Of a stretch of 64,000 bases of DNA, positions 1 to 9,732 are shown one piece after another; position 1 is the stretch's first letter, and each line of letters starts with the position of its first letter. Both the position numbers and the translations under genes were made by a program. The notes under the pieces are model-generated. The model did no database searches, was not told the origin of the DNA, and was given only the letters and a program-made list of their open reading frames with translations. Origin of the DNA: Litorivicinus sp. (GTDB lineage Bacteria; Pseudomonadota; Gammaproteobacteria; Pseudomonadales; Litorivicinaceae); NCBI GenBank assembly GCA_028339155.1, contig JAOLBK010000003.1, forward strand, positions 1-64,000, given 5' to 3'.

Positions 1-1268
1 CTGCCCAGCCAATCACCCGCCAATACGATCATCGCATAAGGGGTCGCCAACACTAGGTGGCTGACCAGCGTTGGTCCATACCCTGGTTCCCCACCGGCCA
101 GATACAGCCAACCAAGAAAACCTGCTGATAGCGGTAAAGCTGGCATCCATATAAACCCCCACCAGATCCAATGCAGCGTTCTGGCCCGAAGAGCTACCAT
201 CCACTCCAATATGCCTACTGCCAGCCCGACCGATAACGCGGCAACTAAAATTCCAAGACTAAGGGTCATAAAAATTACCGAAAAATTTGGGACTAGCCGA
301 CTCAGGCTCTCCATTGTCACACGCGGCATAAACATCTCAACTGACCAGTAGCCTGCTATCGCCCAAAGGAACAAAGAAAAAATAGCCGCTGTGCCCATCG
401 CCTTAATGAGAACGGAGAAACATGGCAGCAAGAATTCTGAATATCGGCTATAGTTTCGTTCTTTTACATCGACTAACTTAGGGCGCGTTAAGTAAGAGCA
501 ACACATACCCAAAACACTCAGGGCCACCAGCATCAGGAGGGCAGCAAGCGCCCCCGCGCTTTGGGCCAACGGATCTGGATCCATTAACAACGATAAAATT
601 CGTACTGAAATAAACTGTGGCTGATCCGGACCAAGAATCATGGCCACTTCCAGATTACTAACAGCGAAGGCCAAGACCACCAGGATTGGAGCTCGTAACC
701 GCACTAACACCTGCGGCCACAGCAAGTCACGGTAGATCATCACATCCGACAAACCTGCTTGCCGCCCCAAATCATAAGTCGCCCGGCAGGGTAACTGCCT
801 GGCCACGGGAACGGCCAAGATTGAGAGAAACAATGATTCTTTTAACACCAAAACGCTGAGCGCTCCAATGCCTAAGGGATCCCGGGGGAACAAGTAGTCA
901 AACGGACCAATTTCTGGCCAGATAACGGTGGCGAGTCGAACCCATACCCCACTGGCACCGAAAAACAAAAGCACCCCCAAGCCAAGAGCGCTATGCGGCA
1001 TCGCTAAAATCAACCAACGAAACCAGCTCACAGACGAAGAAAAAAGCCATCGAAACGATGCTAAGCAGGCCAGTTTCAGCGATAGCCACAGAGTGGCTAT
1101 TCCCAGCATGACACTATGTATCGCCGCTTCCGCTAATGCTGGCTCAGTTAATAATCGTAACCAAATACCTTCAAGTGACACCCCTGATAGTAATCCAAAC
1201 GCCTGAACAACAAGACCAATTACGGGTAATGCCAAGAGCGCAACCAATGCACGCTCGACCCCATTCAT
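1..1268 (-). CDS. ynjC: YnjC-like ABC transporter permease (3' end outside window)
   Basis: Inner-membrane permease of a binding-protein-dependent ABC importer. Reading the minus strand from ATG at 1268 gives one open frame to the window edge, about 422 residues with no stop, made of many hydrophobic segments separated by short charged loops. The visible length already exceeds an ordinary 270-residue permease and suggests the duplicated (two-permease) form seen in YnjC and ThiP. Its ATG overlaps the TGA of the binding-protein gene in an ATGA junction, so the two are translationally coupled. The ATPase (YnjD) would be expected just beyond the left edge. The YnjC assignment rests mainly on the neighbouring YnjB-like gene; the substrate is unknown. 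Confidence 0.75.
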   Translation of the reverse strand, partial: MNGVERALVALLALPVIGLVVQAFGLLSGVSLEGIWLRLLTEPALAEAAIHSVMLGIATLWLSLKLACLASFRWLFSSSVSWFRWLILAMPHSALGLGVLLFFGASGVWVRLATVIWPEIGPFDYLFPRDPLGIGALSVLVLKESLFLSILAVPVARQLPCRATYDLGRQAGLSDVMIYRDLLWPQVLVRLRAPILVVLAFAVSNLEVAMILGPDQPQFISVRILSLLMDPDPLAQSAGALAALLMLVALSVLGMCCSYLTRPKLVDVKERNYSRYSEFLLPCFSVLIKAMGTAAIFSLFLWAIAGYWSVEMFMPRVTMESLSRLVPNFSVIFMTLSLGILVAALSVGLAVGILEWMVALRARTLHWIWWGFIWMPALPLSAGFLGWLYLAGGEPGYGPTLVSHLVLATPYAMIVLAGDWLG

Positions 1269-2452
1269 CTTTTAGATCCGACGTATCGATTCAGCCAGGC
1301 AGCCTCTAAAGGCTCTGTCCAGGAAGCATGAGGCTCAGGCAGACCGGGACCTAACTCCGCCTGAGTCAGAGTTGCAGGGCCGCCAACCATATCAAAATAA
1401 GAACGATCCTCCAGACTCAATCGATCAAGGTCTAGCACTGTAGGATCACCCCAAATATTGGGGTCGGCCTTATCAGCCTGAGCTTTAGCAGACAACAAAA
1501 GATTGATAAATATTAATGCGCCGTCGCGGGCCTTTGCATTAAACGGAATCGCAAGAAAGTGTGTATTCCCGATCGTTCCGCCTCGATGGACATAGGTCCG
1601 AACTGATTCTAAAAACCGACCGTCCAGAATCCGAGCAGAAGCATCATTTGGATTGAACGTGAACGCTATATCTAAAACTCCATCAGCAAATAACTCCATC
1701 ATCTCTTCCGCTGAGTCAGGGAACTCTCGACCCGAACGCCAAGCCACTGAATTTAATTGATCCAGCAACGACCAAACGCCCATTGTAGCTTCCTCAAACC
1801 GAGCAGGTTCGTAAGGCTCAGACAGCCAGTCAGGGTGTCTCGTAGTCTCAAGAAGCACTTGTTTTAAAAAAGTGGTCCCGTGAAAGTTAGGGGGCTCTGG
1901 ATAAGTAACGCGGCCTGGATGGGCCCTTGCATAGGCGACCAGCTCACTTAGCGTTTTAGGCGGTTTGCTCAACTTTAATGAATCATGCACAAAAACCAAG
2001 CGCGCGCGGCCCCACGGAGCCTCTAAACCATCAGTGGGAATCGAAAAATCGAGTAGATTCGAGATGTCTTTCAGGTCCAAGCCAAAAGCGTTTGGTAAAA
2101 ACTCGACAAATGCTGGCCCAAGCAACCCGTCGCGCTTCATCCGGGCAAAGTTTTCACCATTAATCCAGACTAAATCGACCGGTCCATTGGTCTTCTGCCC
2201 CATCAGTTTTGCTGTGTGAATGCTGGTAATAGCAGGACTTATATCATCGACCTTAACGTGCCGAACGTTGATTCCATATTGGTCAAACGCTGCATCAGAC
2301 CAACGCCTAATATAGGCATTTATAGAAGGCGATCCGCCCCACGCATTGAAGTACACCACCTGTCCGCTTGCTCGTTCACTCATGGCTACCCAAGGATCAG
2401 ACTCAGCAGAGTACGACAACAAGCCTAGCCAAAAGGCTAAAATCGAACGCAT
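1265..2452 (-). CDS. ynjB: YnjB-like periplasmic substrate-binding protein of ABC transporter
   Basis: Periplasmic solute-binding protein of the YnjB family, 395 aa. I chose ATG at 2452 because a GAGGAG ribosome site lies just upstream; an in-frame TTG 15 nt earlier would cover that site. Residues 1-18 look like a signal peptide. Near residue 35 is VYFNAWGGSPSINAYIR, and near residue 90 DLVWINGENFARMK, both typical of YnjB as I remember the family. It is followed by the permease (ATGA overlap) and preceded by a TVP38/TMEM64 gene. The E. coli ydjXYZ-ynjABCDE cluster has the same combination. The ligand of this family is not established; thiamine-like or sulfur compounds are only guesses. Confidence 0.8.
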   Translation of the reverse strand: MRSILAFWLGLLSYSAESDPWVAMSERASGQVVYFNAWGGSPSINAYIRRWSDAAFDQYGINVRHVKVDDISPAITSIHTAKLMGQKTNGPVDLVWINGENFARMKRDGLLGPAFVEFLPNAFGLDLKDISNLLDFSIPTDGLEAPWGRARLVFVHDSLKLSKPPKTLSELVAYARAHPGRVTYPEPPNFHGTTFLKQVLLETTRHPDWLSEPYEPARFEEATMGVWSLLDQLNSVAWRSGREFPDSAEEMMELFADGVLDIAFTFNPNDASARILDGRFLESVRTYVHRGGTIGNTHFLAIPFNAKARDGALIFINLLLSAKAQADKADPNIWGDPTVLDLDRLSLEDRSYFDMVGGPATLTQAELGPGLPEPHASWTEPLEAAWLNRYVGSKR

Positions 2453-2499
2453 TTTTTCTCCTCGCAAATTTTACCCAAGTTTTAAAGCATCTCTTCAGA

Positions 2500-3183
2500 T
2501 TATCGCAAAGGTAACTTTCTTGTTGCTGCCCGCCAAGCAGACGCTGCAGTAAAAAGTGATAAAAAAACCAATGGAAGCATCAGTTCTTTCGATGTGGCTA
2601 AAGCTAAATTGGGTACTTCGCCCTGACCAAAGACTTTCCGAAAACCAACCCCCAAACTCATATAGATCAGGGTTCCAGGTAAAATTCCAACCGCGGTCGA
2701 CGCCAAAAAAGCCCATAAATTCATGCCCAACAAGGCAGGAATGGCGGTAGCCATCCAGAATGGCATGACAGGCATTAGTCGCAGACTTAGCGACCACCTG
2801 AGCGGAGATTCCTGAAACGAGAACGCCAAATTAGCAAGCCGCCTTCCAAGACGACGTCGAGCCCAATCTGCAAAAAAGTAACGGATACCCACAAAGCAGG
2901 TTAACGCACCAAAAGTGGCCCCAATCCAAATTGAAAGAAAACCGGGCCACCCAAATAATGCGGCACCGCCTAAAGTCAGAAGAAGAGCGATCGGCAGGGA
3001 AAATGCCACCGAAATCCAGTACAATAACCCAAAAAGTACGAGATACATCATTCGATCCTGATCTACGAGTAACTGAAGGGATTTATACTGTTTCACAAAC
3101 TCAATCCAAGAGAACAGGTCTGCTGAAAAAAAGACCAAAAAAACAATTATCGTTCCAAGGGTAACGCCAATGAATTCTTTCAC
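2500..3183 (-). CDS. TVP38/TMEM64 (DedA-like) membrane protein
   Basis: Integral membrane protein of 227 aa in the TVP38/TMEM64 (SNARE-associated) family. Hydrophobic spans are visible near residues 5-25, 45-80, 85-105, 130-160, 165-185 and 195-215. The family signature region is LRLMPVMPFW around residue 133, followed by PGTLIYMSLG. The frame opens with GTG at 3183; I see no strong ribosome site, so the start is uncertain. It lies 47 nt upstream of the YnjB-like gene on the same strand, as YdjX/YdjZ do in E. coli, suggesting a shared transcript. Related proteins are linked to lipid scrambling or membrane homeostasis; the role here is not known. Confidence 0.8.
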   Translation of the reverse strand: MKEFIGVTLGTIIVFLVFFSADLFSWIEFVKQYKSLQLLVDQDRMMYLVLFGLLYWISVAFSLPIALLLTLGGAALFGWPGFLSIWIGATFGALTCFVGIRYFFADWARRRLGRRLANLAFSFQESPLRWSLSLRLMPVMPFWMATAIPALLGMNLWAFLASTAVGILPGTLIYMSLGVGFRKVFGQGEVPNLALATSKELMLPLVFLSLFTAASAWRAATRKLPLR

Positions 3184-3201
3184 GAACTTACTCTTCTCTA
3201 A

Positions 3202-4335
<1,134 letters not shown>

Positions 4336-4356
4336 AAAACAAACGACGAGGAAGTC

Positions 4357-4683
4357 ATGAGCGACCAAATTACAATTCTAACAAATGAAAACTTTGAATC
4401 TATATTGAAAGACTCGCAGACCCCAGTATTAGTCGATTTTTGGGCTGAATGGTGTGGTCCATGCAAAATGATTACACCGATATTGGAAGAGCTAGCCACG
4501 GAATATTCGGGGCGGCTCAAAATAGCAAAACTGAACGTCGACGATCACAAAGAAGCGACCGAACAATTCAATATTCGAGGAATCCCAACATTGATCCTTT
4601 TCAAAAATGGCGAGCCTGAAGCAACCAAGGTCGGCGCACTATCGAAAAGTCAATTGGCCGCATTTCTTGACTCCAACATTTAA
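4357..4683 (+). CDS. trxA: Thioredoxin 1
   Basis: Cytoplasmic protein-disulfide reductase, 108 aa, the usual length. The active site WCGPCK lies at about residues 32-37 inside DFWAEWCGPCKM, and the cis-proline loop GIPTLILFKNG is near residue 75. A GAGGAAG ribosome site precedes the ATG. It lies between hemB and rho, the hemB/trxA/rho neighbourhood I recall from pseudomonads, and may be read from the hemB promoter. Confidence 0.98.
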   Translation: MSDQITILTNENFESILKDSQTPVLVDFWAEWCGPCKMITPILEELATEYSGRLKIAKLNVDDHKEATEQFNIRGIPTLILFKNGEPEATKVGALSKSQLAAFLDSNI

Positions 4684-4696
4684 AAATAGTGGACGT

Positions 4697-4728
4697 CCAG
4701 ATTGAAAGCACCTAAGATTTCAATGTGG
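4697..4728 (+). terminator. Hairpin in the trxA-rho spacer (possible attenuator or terminator)
   Basis: CCAGATTGAAA and TTTCAATGTGG form a 10-bp stem with one mismatch around a 10-nt loop. No uninterrupted T-run follows directly; an AT-rich stretch (ttttttaaaa) comes about 20 nt later. It may separate trxA from rho or act in the rho leader, since rho is autoregulated by attenuation in other bacteria. The function is inferred only. Confidence 0.35.
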
Positions 4729-4810
4729 ACGCTCTCCACCAAATTCAATTTTTTAAAAAAAACAACACAAAGATTACCTAAAGCCGTAGGCGTAGGTATC
4801 AAGAGAACGA

Positions 4811-6070
4811 ATGAACCTCACTGAACTTAAGAAAAAAACAATGCCGCAATTACTCGAAATTGCTGGCTCTATGGAACTTGAAAACCTCGCCCGCTCGAGA
4901 AAGCAGGATGTCATTTTCTCTATTTTAAAGGCGCACGCAAAAAGCGGTGAAGACATATACGGGGATGGGGTTTTAGAAATCCTATCCGATGGGTTCGGTT
5001 TTTTGCGATCGGCAGACTCTAGCTACCTCGCTGGCCCTGACGATATTTACGTCTCACCAAGTCAAATTAGACGTTTCAATTTGCGCAAAGGCGATTCTAT
5101 AGCTGGAAAAATTCGTCCGCCTAAGGATAGCGAACGCTACTTTGCACTTTTAAAAGTCGATGAAATAAATTTCGACAAACCAGAAAATGCCAAAAACAAA
5201 ATTCTATTCGAAAACCTTACACCGTTATTTCCGCAAGATCGCATGTTCATGGAGCTTGGCAATGGATCTACAGAAGATTTGACGGCTCGAATTATTGACC
5301 TCGTCTGTCCGATCGGAAAGGGCCAGCGTGCGCTGATAGTATCACCACCGAAAGCTGGTAAAACGCTGATGCTACAAAATATTGCTAACAGCATTACGCG
5401 CAATAATCCTGACAGTGACTTGATCGTCTTATTAATCGATGAGCGCCCAGAAGAAGTAACAGAAATGCAGCGAACGGTTCGAGGTGAAGTTGTCGCATCT
5501 ACTTTTGATGAGCCGCCCTCACGCCATGTACAAGTCGCTGAAATGGTGCTTGAAAAAGCAAAACGATTAACCGAGCACAAACGTGATGTCATCATCTTAT
5601 TAGACTCTATTACGCGTTTAGCACGAGCTTACAACACAACACAGCCGTCTTCTGGGAAAGTACTAACAGGGGGCGTCGACGCCCACGCACTTGAGCGCCC
5701 AAAACGATTCTTTGGTGCGGCTCGAAATATTGAAGAAGGCGGGAGCCTTACAATAATTGCGACTGCTCTTGTCGATACCGGCTCGAAGATGGACGAAGTG
5801 ATTTTTGAGGAATTCAAAGGAACAGGAAACTCCGAACTCAATCTTGAGCGTCGCGCAGCAGAAAAACGGGTATTTCCAGCGTTTAATATACGAAAGTCTG
5901 GAACCCGTCGTGAGGACCTTCTGACGACCGAGGACGAACTTCAACGGATGTGGATCCTGCGTAAGCTCCTAGATTCAATGGAAGACCTGCAGGCCATTGA
6001 GTTCCTTATCGATCGTTTAAGGACTACAACAACTAACGAAGAATTCTTCCAATCAATGAAGAAACGCTAA
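4811..6070 (+). CDS. rho: Transcription termination factor Rho
   Basis: Hexameric RNA-dependent ATPase that ends transcription at Rho-dependent sites. 419 aa, the same length as E. coli Rho. The N-terminal Rho domain begins [18 protein letters not shown]; the cold-shock-like RNA-binding domain follows (GFGFLRS and [16 protein letters not shown] near residues 60-90); Walker A is [11 protein letters not shown]; Walker B and the arginine-finger regions are intact ([22 protein letters not shown]). Its last four bases overlap the hemY stop on the other strand, leaving no room for an intrinsic terminator. In a genome with so little space between genes, Rho may carry much of the termination load (inference). 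Confidence 0.98.
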   Translation: MNLTELKKKTMPQLLEIAGSMELENLARSRKQDVIFSILKAHAKSGEDIYGDGVLEILSDGFGFLRSADSSYLAGPDDIYVSPSQIRRFNLRKGDSIAGKIRPPKDSERYFALLKVDEINFDKPENAKNKILFENLTPLFPQDRMFMELGNGSTEDLTARIIDLVCPIGKGQRALIVSPPKAGKTLMLQNIANSITRNNPDSDLIVLLIDERPEEVTEMQRTVRGEVVASTFDEPPSRHVQVAEMVLEKAKRLTEHKRDVIILLDSITRLARAYNTTQPSSGKVLTGGVDAHALERPKRFFGAARNIEEGGSLTIIATALVDTGSKMDEVIFEEFKGTGNSELNLERRAAEKRVFPAFNIRKSGTRREDLLTTEDELQRMWILRKLLDSMEDLQAIEFLIDRLRTTTTNEEFFQSMKKR

Positions 6071-6906
6071 ACGCCATTCTCAATTAGCCGCCGTCGCAAC
6101 AATTCAAGTGACGGCGAGCATCCATGCTGAGACTCAGCCATTAAGGTTAGAACTAAGGGGTGCGCTGGATCCATCGTTGCCGCTCGTTCGATATGGTGTC
6201 TGGCTTCAGCCTCCAACTCACACGACAACGCTAAACGAGTTTGAACCAAAGCAAGTGCAAATGAATTTGAATGGTTACCGAGTAAACCATTCAGAATAGC
6301 CAAGCGTTCCAGAGGCTCGTGATCACCAGTGGTTTCCAGCAACATCGCCCAATCTTCACGCCAATGTTTTTTTAATGACTTGACCAATGCTTTAAAATTA
6401 GTCGGCGCCAATGAGATTGGAATTTCTTTCGGGACATTAGTCATCATTGCCTCAGCAGTTTTAAGATAAGTATCCGAATCCTCTATCCGTTCCAATCTTC
6501 TAGCTGCTTCTGACGCTAGCAACCAGTGCAGCGCCGGCAAAGACTCAGTCTCAGACTCACGTCTTAAGACATCCAGCGCCTTGCTCGGATTATCGCGACG
6601 CAACCACAAGGCACCCTCGACCAATCGACTATCGGCTCTACGCTTCCCCATTATTCTAAAAGCACGCCACATCAACCAAGGGGTGCGCCCAACCACAGCA
6701 CCCAATCCAAACAGCACCCAAAGTGCTACCGAACCGGTCAAAAATACAATCAAAAAAGTCCACATGGACATCTCTACCGTATACCCACCGAATGCGAGTA
6801 ATACGTATCCAGGATCGGCCTGGACGCGATCACCTAAAAAAAGACCCCCGGCAAGAAGAATGCCTAAAACTAGCAACCACAGAAAAAGGCGGAAAAACCG
6901 GCTCAC
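6067..6906 (-). CDS. hemY: HemY-like heme-biosynthesis operon membrane protein, short
   Basis: Inner-membrane protein at the end of the hemCDXY cluster; the family is conserved but its biochemical role is unclear. It is not the protoporphyrinogen oxidase that shares the name in Bacillus. Two hydrophobic spans (about residues 5-25 and 40-65) are followed by a helical TPR-like region ([20 protein letters not shown], then [13 protein letters not shown]). At 279 aa it is clearly shorter than the roughly 400 aa I know from E. coli and Pseudomonas, mostly in the repeat region. It starts with GTG in a GTGA overlap with hemX, and its stop overlaps the rho stop in CTAA. Confidence 0.8.
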   Translation of the reverse strand: MSRFFRLFLWLLVLGILLAGGLFLGDRVQADPGYVLLAFGGYTVEMSMWTFLIVFLTGSVALWVLFGLGAVVGRTPWLMWRAFRIMGKRRADSRLVEGALWLRRDNPSKALDVLRRESETESLPALHWLLASEAARRLERIEDSDTYLKTAEAMMTNVPKEIPISLAPTNFKALVKSLKKHWREDWAMLLETTGDHEPLERLAILNGLLGNHSNSFALALVQTRLALSCELEAEARHHIERAATMDPAHPLVLTLMAESQHGCSPSLELLRRRLIENGV

Positions 6907-8027
6907 TGATTCGCCTCAGAAGTCGCCACACGATCTCTAGTCAAGGCTTTTCGATATTCCCTGAGCGCCCTAAGCCCAGTCGAAGCGTTTGGAATAACAC
7001 GCACAATAGGTCGACCCTTGATTGACTCAAGCCCTCTGATAAGAATCAAACCAGCACCCTCATTGACGGAAAAAAAGTGATTGGCTAAGCGCGCAGCTTG
7101 CGTAACACTGGCATCAAATAAAGCCTGATCTTCCCTAATTAATGCTACCTTTATTTGCTCAAGATTTAAACGCAAAATCTCACGTGCTCGTCCTGAATCC
7201 AAGGCTGTTACTAAGGGCGTAATGGGAGCATCTACCTTGCGAATTCGAACAAACTCGAACAGGATATCTAACCAATTATTTGATCCTTGAGGTGCAACCA
7301 GGACTTCCGGTCTATCGAGTCTTTGGACAGGCAATGTCAAATCAGCTAACAAGCTGCCAAGCGCTAAAAGTTCGGCCTGGATACCAAGCACATCGATCGT
7401 TTGAACAGCATCTAATGCCTGTATATCCAGCGCCAATTTCTCTCGCACTGGGAGCAAACGACCATCTTCAAGCTGGCCAAGTAAAACTTGTGCACTCCTC
7501 ATCAATATCTGCGCCGTTTCAGGATTTTTTTCAATTAACAAACGCTGATCGGAAAATTTTAGCAAGTATTCAGCCTCAGCCAACAAATAACTTGTCTGTG
7601 TATCAACCTGCTGCCTAGAGAGTTTTTCCGCCACAGACTCGATACGATCAATAGTCAATTGGTTTCGGTTGTCGGCTCGATCAACGCGCTCTGACAGCCC
7701 ATTCAACTGTGACTGTAAAAGCTGACGCAAACCTTCGGTTGCCTGTATAGCAGAAGTCGAGCTGTCCAATCCCCGCAATTCAGATGAGTGCAGTTTCAAA
7801 GTCGACTTAACGAGCTCCAGCTGCTGCCACCCAAACCAAGCCAGAACACCGGATACCCCGAGTGTAGACAATACCAATATGACAAGAAACCAAGATACCG
7901 AAAAGCTCGACTTTATGTCCACTGCTTCTAATCGCTGGGACTCAGTGGCACCTTCTAGAGGAGATTCTTCACTATTAATAACAAGCTCTTCATGTCCAAC
8001 CACACTGGGATTTTTAGACTTTGACAC
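6903..8027 (-). CDS. hemX: HemX-like protein
   Basis: Membrane-anchored protein between hemD and hemY. 374 aa from GTG at 8027, chosen because AAGGAG lies 7 nt upstream; the frame opens earlier, at 8075, but that would overlap hemD by about 60 nt. Order: a polar N-terminus, one hydrophobic span (FLVILVLSTLGVSGVLAWFG) near residue 55, then a long helical, probably coiled-coil region and a C-terminal domain with YLLAEAEYLLKFSDQRLLIE. Such proteins are often annotated as uroporphyrinogen-III C-methyltransferase, but I see no SAM-binding methyltransferase motifs, so that label should not be used. Confidence 0.85.
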   Translation of the reverse strand: MSKSKNPSVVGHEELVINSEESPLEGATESQRLEAVDIKSSFSVSWFLVILVLSTLGVSGVLAWFGWQQLELVKSTLKLHSSELRGLDSSTSAIQATEGLRQLLQSQLNGLSERVDRADNRNQLTIDRIESVAEKLSRQQVDTQTSYLLAEAEYLLKFSDQRLLIEKNPETAQILMRSAQVLLGQLEDGRLLPVREKLALDIQALDAVQTIDVLGIQAELLALGSLLADLTLPVQRLDRPEVLVAPQGSNNWLDILFEFVRIRKVDAPITPLVTALDSGRAREILRLNLEQIKVALIREDQALFDASVTQAARLANHFFSVNEGAGLILIRGLESIKGRPIVRVIPNASTGLRALREYRKALTRDRVATSEANQ

Positions 8028-8748
8028 TGGGCTCTCCTTGAATGACCGCAAGCACATGCTTAAGGCTTGGTGCATCTATACGATAATACCGACTTCCTGG
8101 TCGCAGAAGGGCAACTGCCTGTGAACTGGTCACCAAATGAATTAGGTGATCCAAATCGACACCCATCACCTTGGCCCACGTCAGACAAGCCGCCAAATGG
8201 ACTTTCGACCCATGTAGTAAATAATCAAATTGTAATGGATCGAATAAGAATTCCTCTATGCATGACTCCAGTTTATAAAGTTCAAGTCGATTCAGCGGCT
8301 CGTCGAGGCTAAGATTTAAAACATCGAACTGCCGTCCGCCACCCTCCACTGTCGCCAAAATAACGCGGTCATTAATGGACAATTCTCGACGAATTAATGC
8401 GATCAGGGGCTTAGACCCCGGATGACTTGCCAATCGAATTAGGCCAGCATCAACAGGTATATGAGCCGCTGTAGCCGATCCAACGCACCAAATTGTGAGA
8501 TCCGAGGGCCACTGAGGCCACCGCGAAATAACGTGGCCTGTAAATTCTGAAGCAGCTTCAGGTGACGTAATAATAACGTGATCAAATCGATCCAAATTAG
8601 TAATCAGTGGGTTAACACCACCCTGAAAATAGGTTGCGGTAAGAAATGATACTCCCTTAGCTGTAAAGCCAGCCGCCTGAAATTGTGCCACCGCTGTCGG
8701 CAACGCTCGCGCTAAACGATTCAAGCAAATCCGACCTCTATCGCTCAT
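8014..8748 (-). CDS. hemD: Uroporphyrinogen-III synthase
   Basis: Cyclises hydroxymethylbilane to uroporphyrinogen III with inversion of ring D. 244 aa. The family diverges strongly in sequence; support comes from position directly behind hemC (ATGA overlap), length, and short family features such as DHVIITSPEAASEF near residue 57, IWCVGSATA near residue 86 and the C-terminal TSSQAVALL. Its 3' end overlaps the hemX start by 14 nt. Confidence 0.9.
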   Translation of the reverse strand: MSDRGRICLNRLARALPTAVAQFQAAGFTAKGVSFLTATYFQGGVNPLITNLDRFDHVIITSPEAASEFTGHVISRWPQWPSDLTIWCVGSATAAHIPVDAGLIRLASHPGSKPLIALIRRELSINDRVILATVEGGGRQFDVLNLSLDEPLNRLELYKLESCIEEFLFDPLQFDYLLHGSKVHLAACLTWAKVMGVDLDHLIHLVTSSQAVALLRPGSRYYRIDAPSLKHVLAVIQGEPSVKV

Positions 8749-9680
8749 GAGCCAACCGAATCCAAAAGCTCACGAGCACCTTGCGCAATCAATGCCTTTC
8801 CTACTCTAATACCAAGCGCTTCAGCCGACTCCAAAGAGCCACGAGCCTCAGCTCGCAGTAAGGTCCCACAATCAGGAGAACCTACGAGTGCACGCAGCCA
8901 AAGTCCGCCCTGATCTTTAATGGCATAGGCTGCTATAGGCACCTGGCAGCCACCGTTTAAATATCGATTGAGCGAGCGCTCACAACGTCCAACTTGCTCA
9001 CTCTCTTGATTTTGTAATGCCATTACAAGATGCCTTGCTTCTGCATCATCTGAACGGATTTCAATCCCAAGAATACCCTGGCCACACGCCGGCAGAAGCT
9101 CCTCCGGGCTCGCTTCAAAGGCGATACGCTGATGCAGAGCAAGCCGCCTCAACCCAGCCGATGCCAAAACCAAGCCATCAAACTCACCAGAATCGAGTTT
9201 TTTCAGACGCGTCCCCAGATTACCCCGCACAGAAGATAAAATCAGATCAGGTCGCAATGCTCGGATTTGCGCAGTCCGCCTAAGACTGGACGTCCCAATA
9301 TGCGCGCCTTTCGGAATCTCAGAAAAATCGTTCCAGGGTATTATTCCAGCTCGTGAAACAACAGCATCATTCGGCGTTTCACGAGCCGTCAGACAGCATA
9401 ATTCTAGGGCCGCAGGTAACTCCATTGGAACGTCTTTGAGCGAGTGCACAGCCAGATCTGCACGACCGTCATACAAAGCGGTCTCCAATTCCTTAACAAA
9501 TACTCCCTTTCCACCAATCTTATCTACTGAGACATCTAAGCGCTCATCACCCTGCGTGCTCATTTCTAAGAGTTCAATCGTGAGGCTAGGATGAGCTGCA
9601 ATCAGCAGATCACGCACGTGGTAAGACTGCCAAAGAGCCAATGGGCTTTTACGACTTGCAATGGTTAGTTTTTTTTGCAT
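8745..9680 (-). CDS. hemC: Porphobilinogen deaminase (hydroxymethylbilane synthase)
   Basis: Polymerises four porphobilinogens into hydroxymethylbilane. 311 aa, normal length. Motifs: IASRKSPLALWQ at the N-terminus, GGKGVFVKELE, ADLAVHSLKDVP with the catalytic aspartate region, GTSSLRRTAQI, SVRGNLGTRL, and NGGCQVPIAAYA with the cysteine that carries the dipyrromethane cofactor. First gene of the hemC-hemD-hemX-hemY transcription unit and divergent from argH across 52 nt. Confidence 0.97.
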   Translation of the reverse strand: MQKKLTIASRKSPLALWQSYHVRDLLIAAHPSLTIELLEMSTQGDERLDVSVDKIGGKGVFVKELETALYDGRADLAVHSLKDVPMELPAALELCCLTARETPNDAVVSRAGIIPWNDFSEIPKGAHIGTSSLRRTAQIRALRPDLILSSVRGNLGTRLKKLDSGEFDGLVLASAGLRRLALHQRIAFEASPEELLPACGQGILGIEIRSDDAEARHLVMALQNQESEQVGRCERSLNRYLNGGCQVPIAAYAIKDQGGLWLRALVGSPDCGTLLRAEARGSLESAEALGIRVGKALIAQGARELLDSVGS

Positions 9681-9703
9681 ATGTGGTCCCTTGTTTCAGG
9701 CAG

Positions 9704-9709
9704 TATACT
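9704..9709 (+). promoter_or_regulatory. Possible -10 element of the argH promoter
   Basis: TATACT lies 23 nt upstream of the argH ATG in the 52-nt hemC/argH spacer. No convincing -35 hexamer is found 16-18 nt further upstream, so this is weak. Confidence 0.3.
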
Positions 9710-9732
9710 GAATGCTTACACAAGGAGTCTCC

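Noticed and set aside
928-1206. 92-codon plus-strand ORF
   Set aside because: Lies opposite the continuous permease frame; its sequence is an antisense shadow.
5137-5595. 152-codon minus-strand ORF
   Set aside because: Antisense to rho, which is full-length and conserved.
7280-7618. 112-codon plus-strand ORF
   Set aside because: Antisense to hemX; no ribosome site or family pattern.
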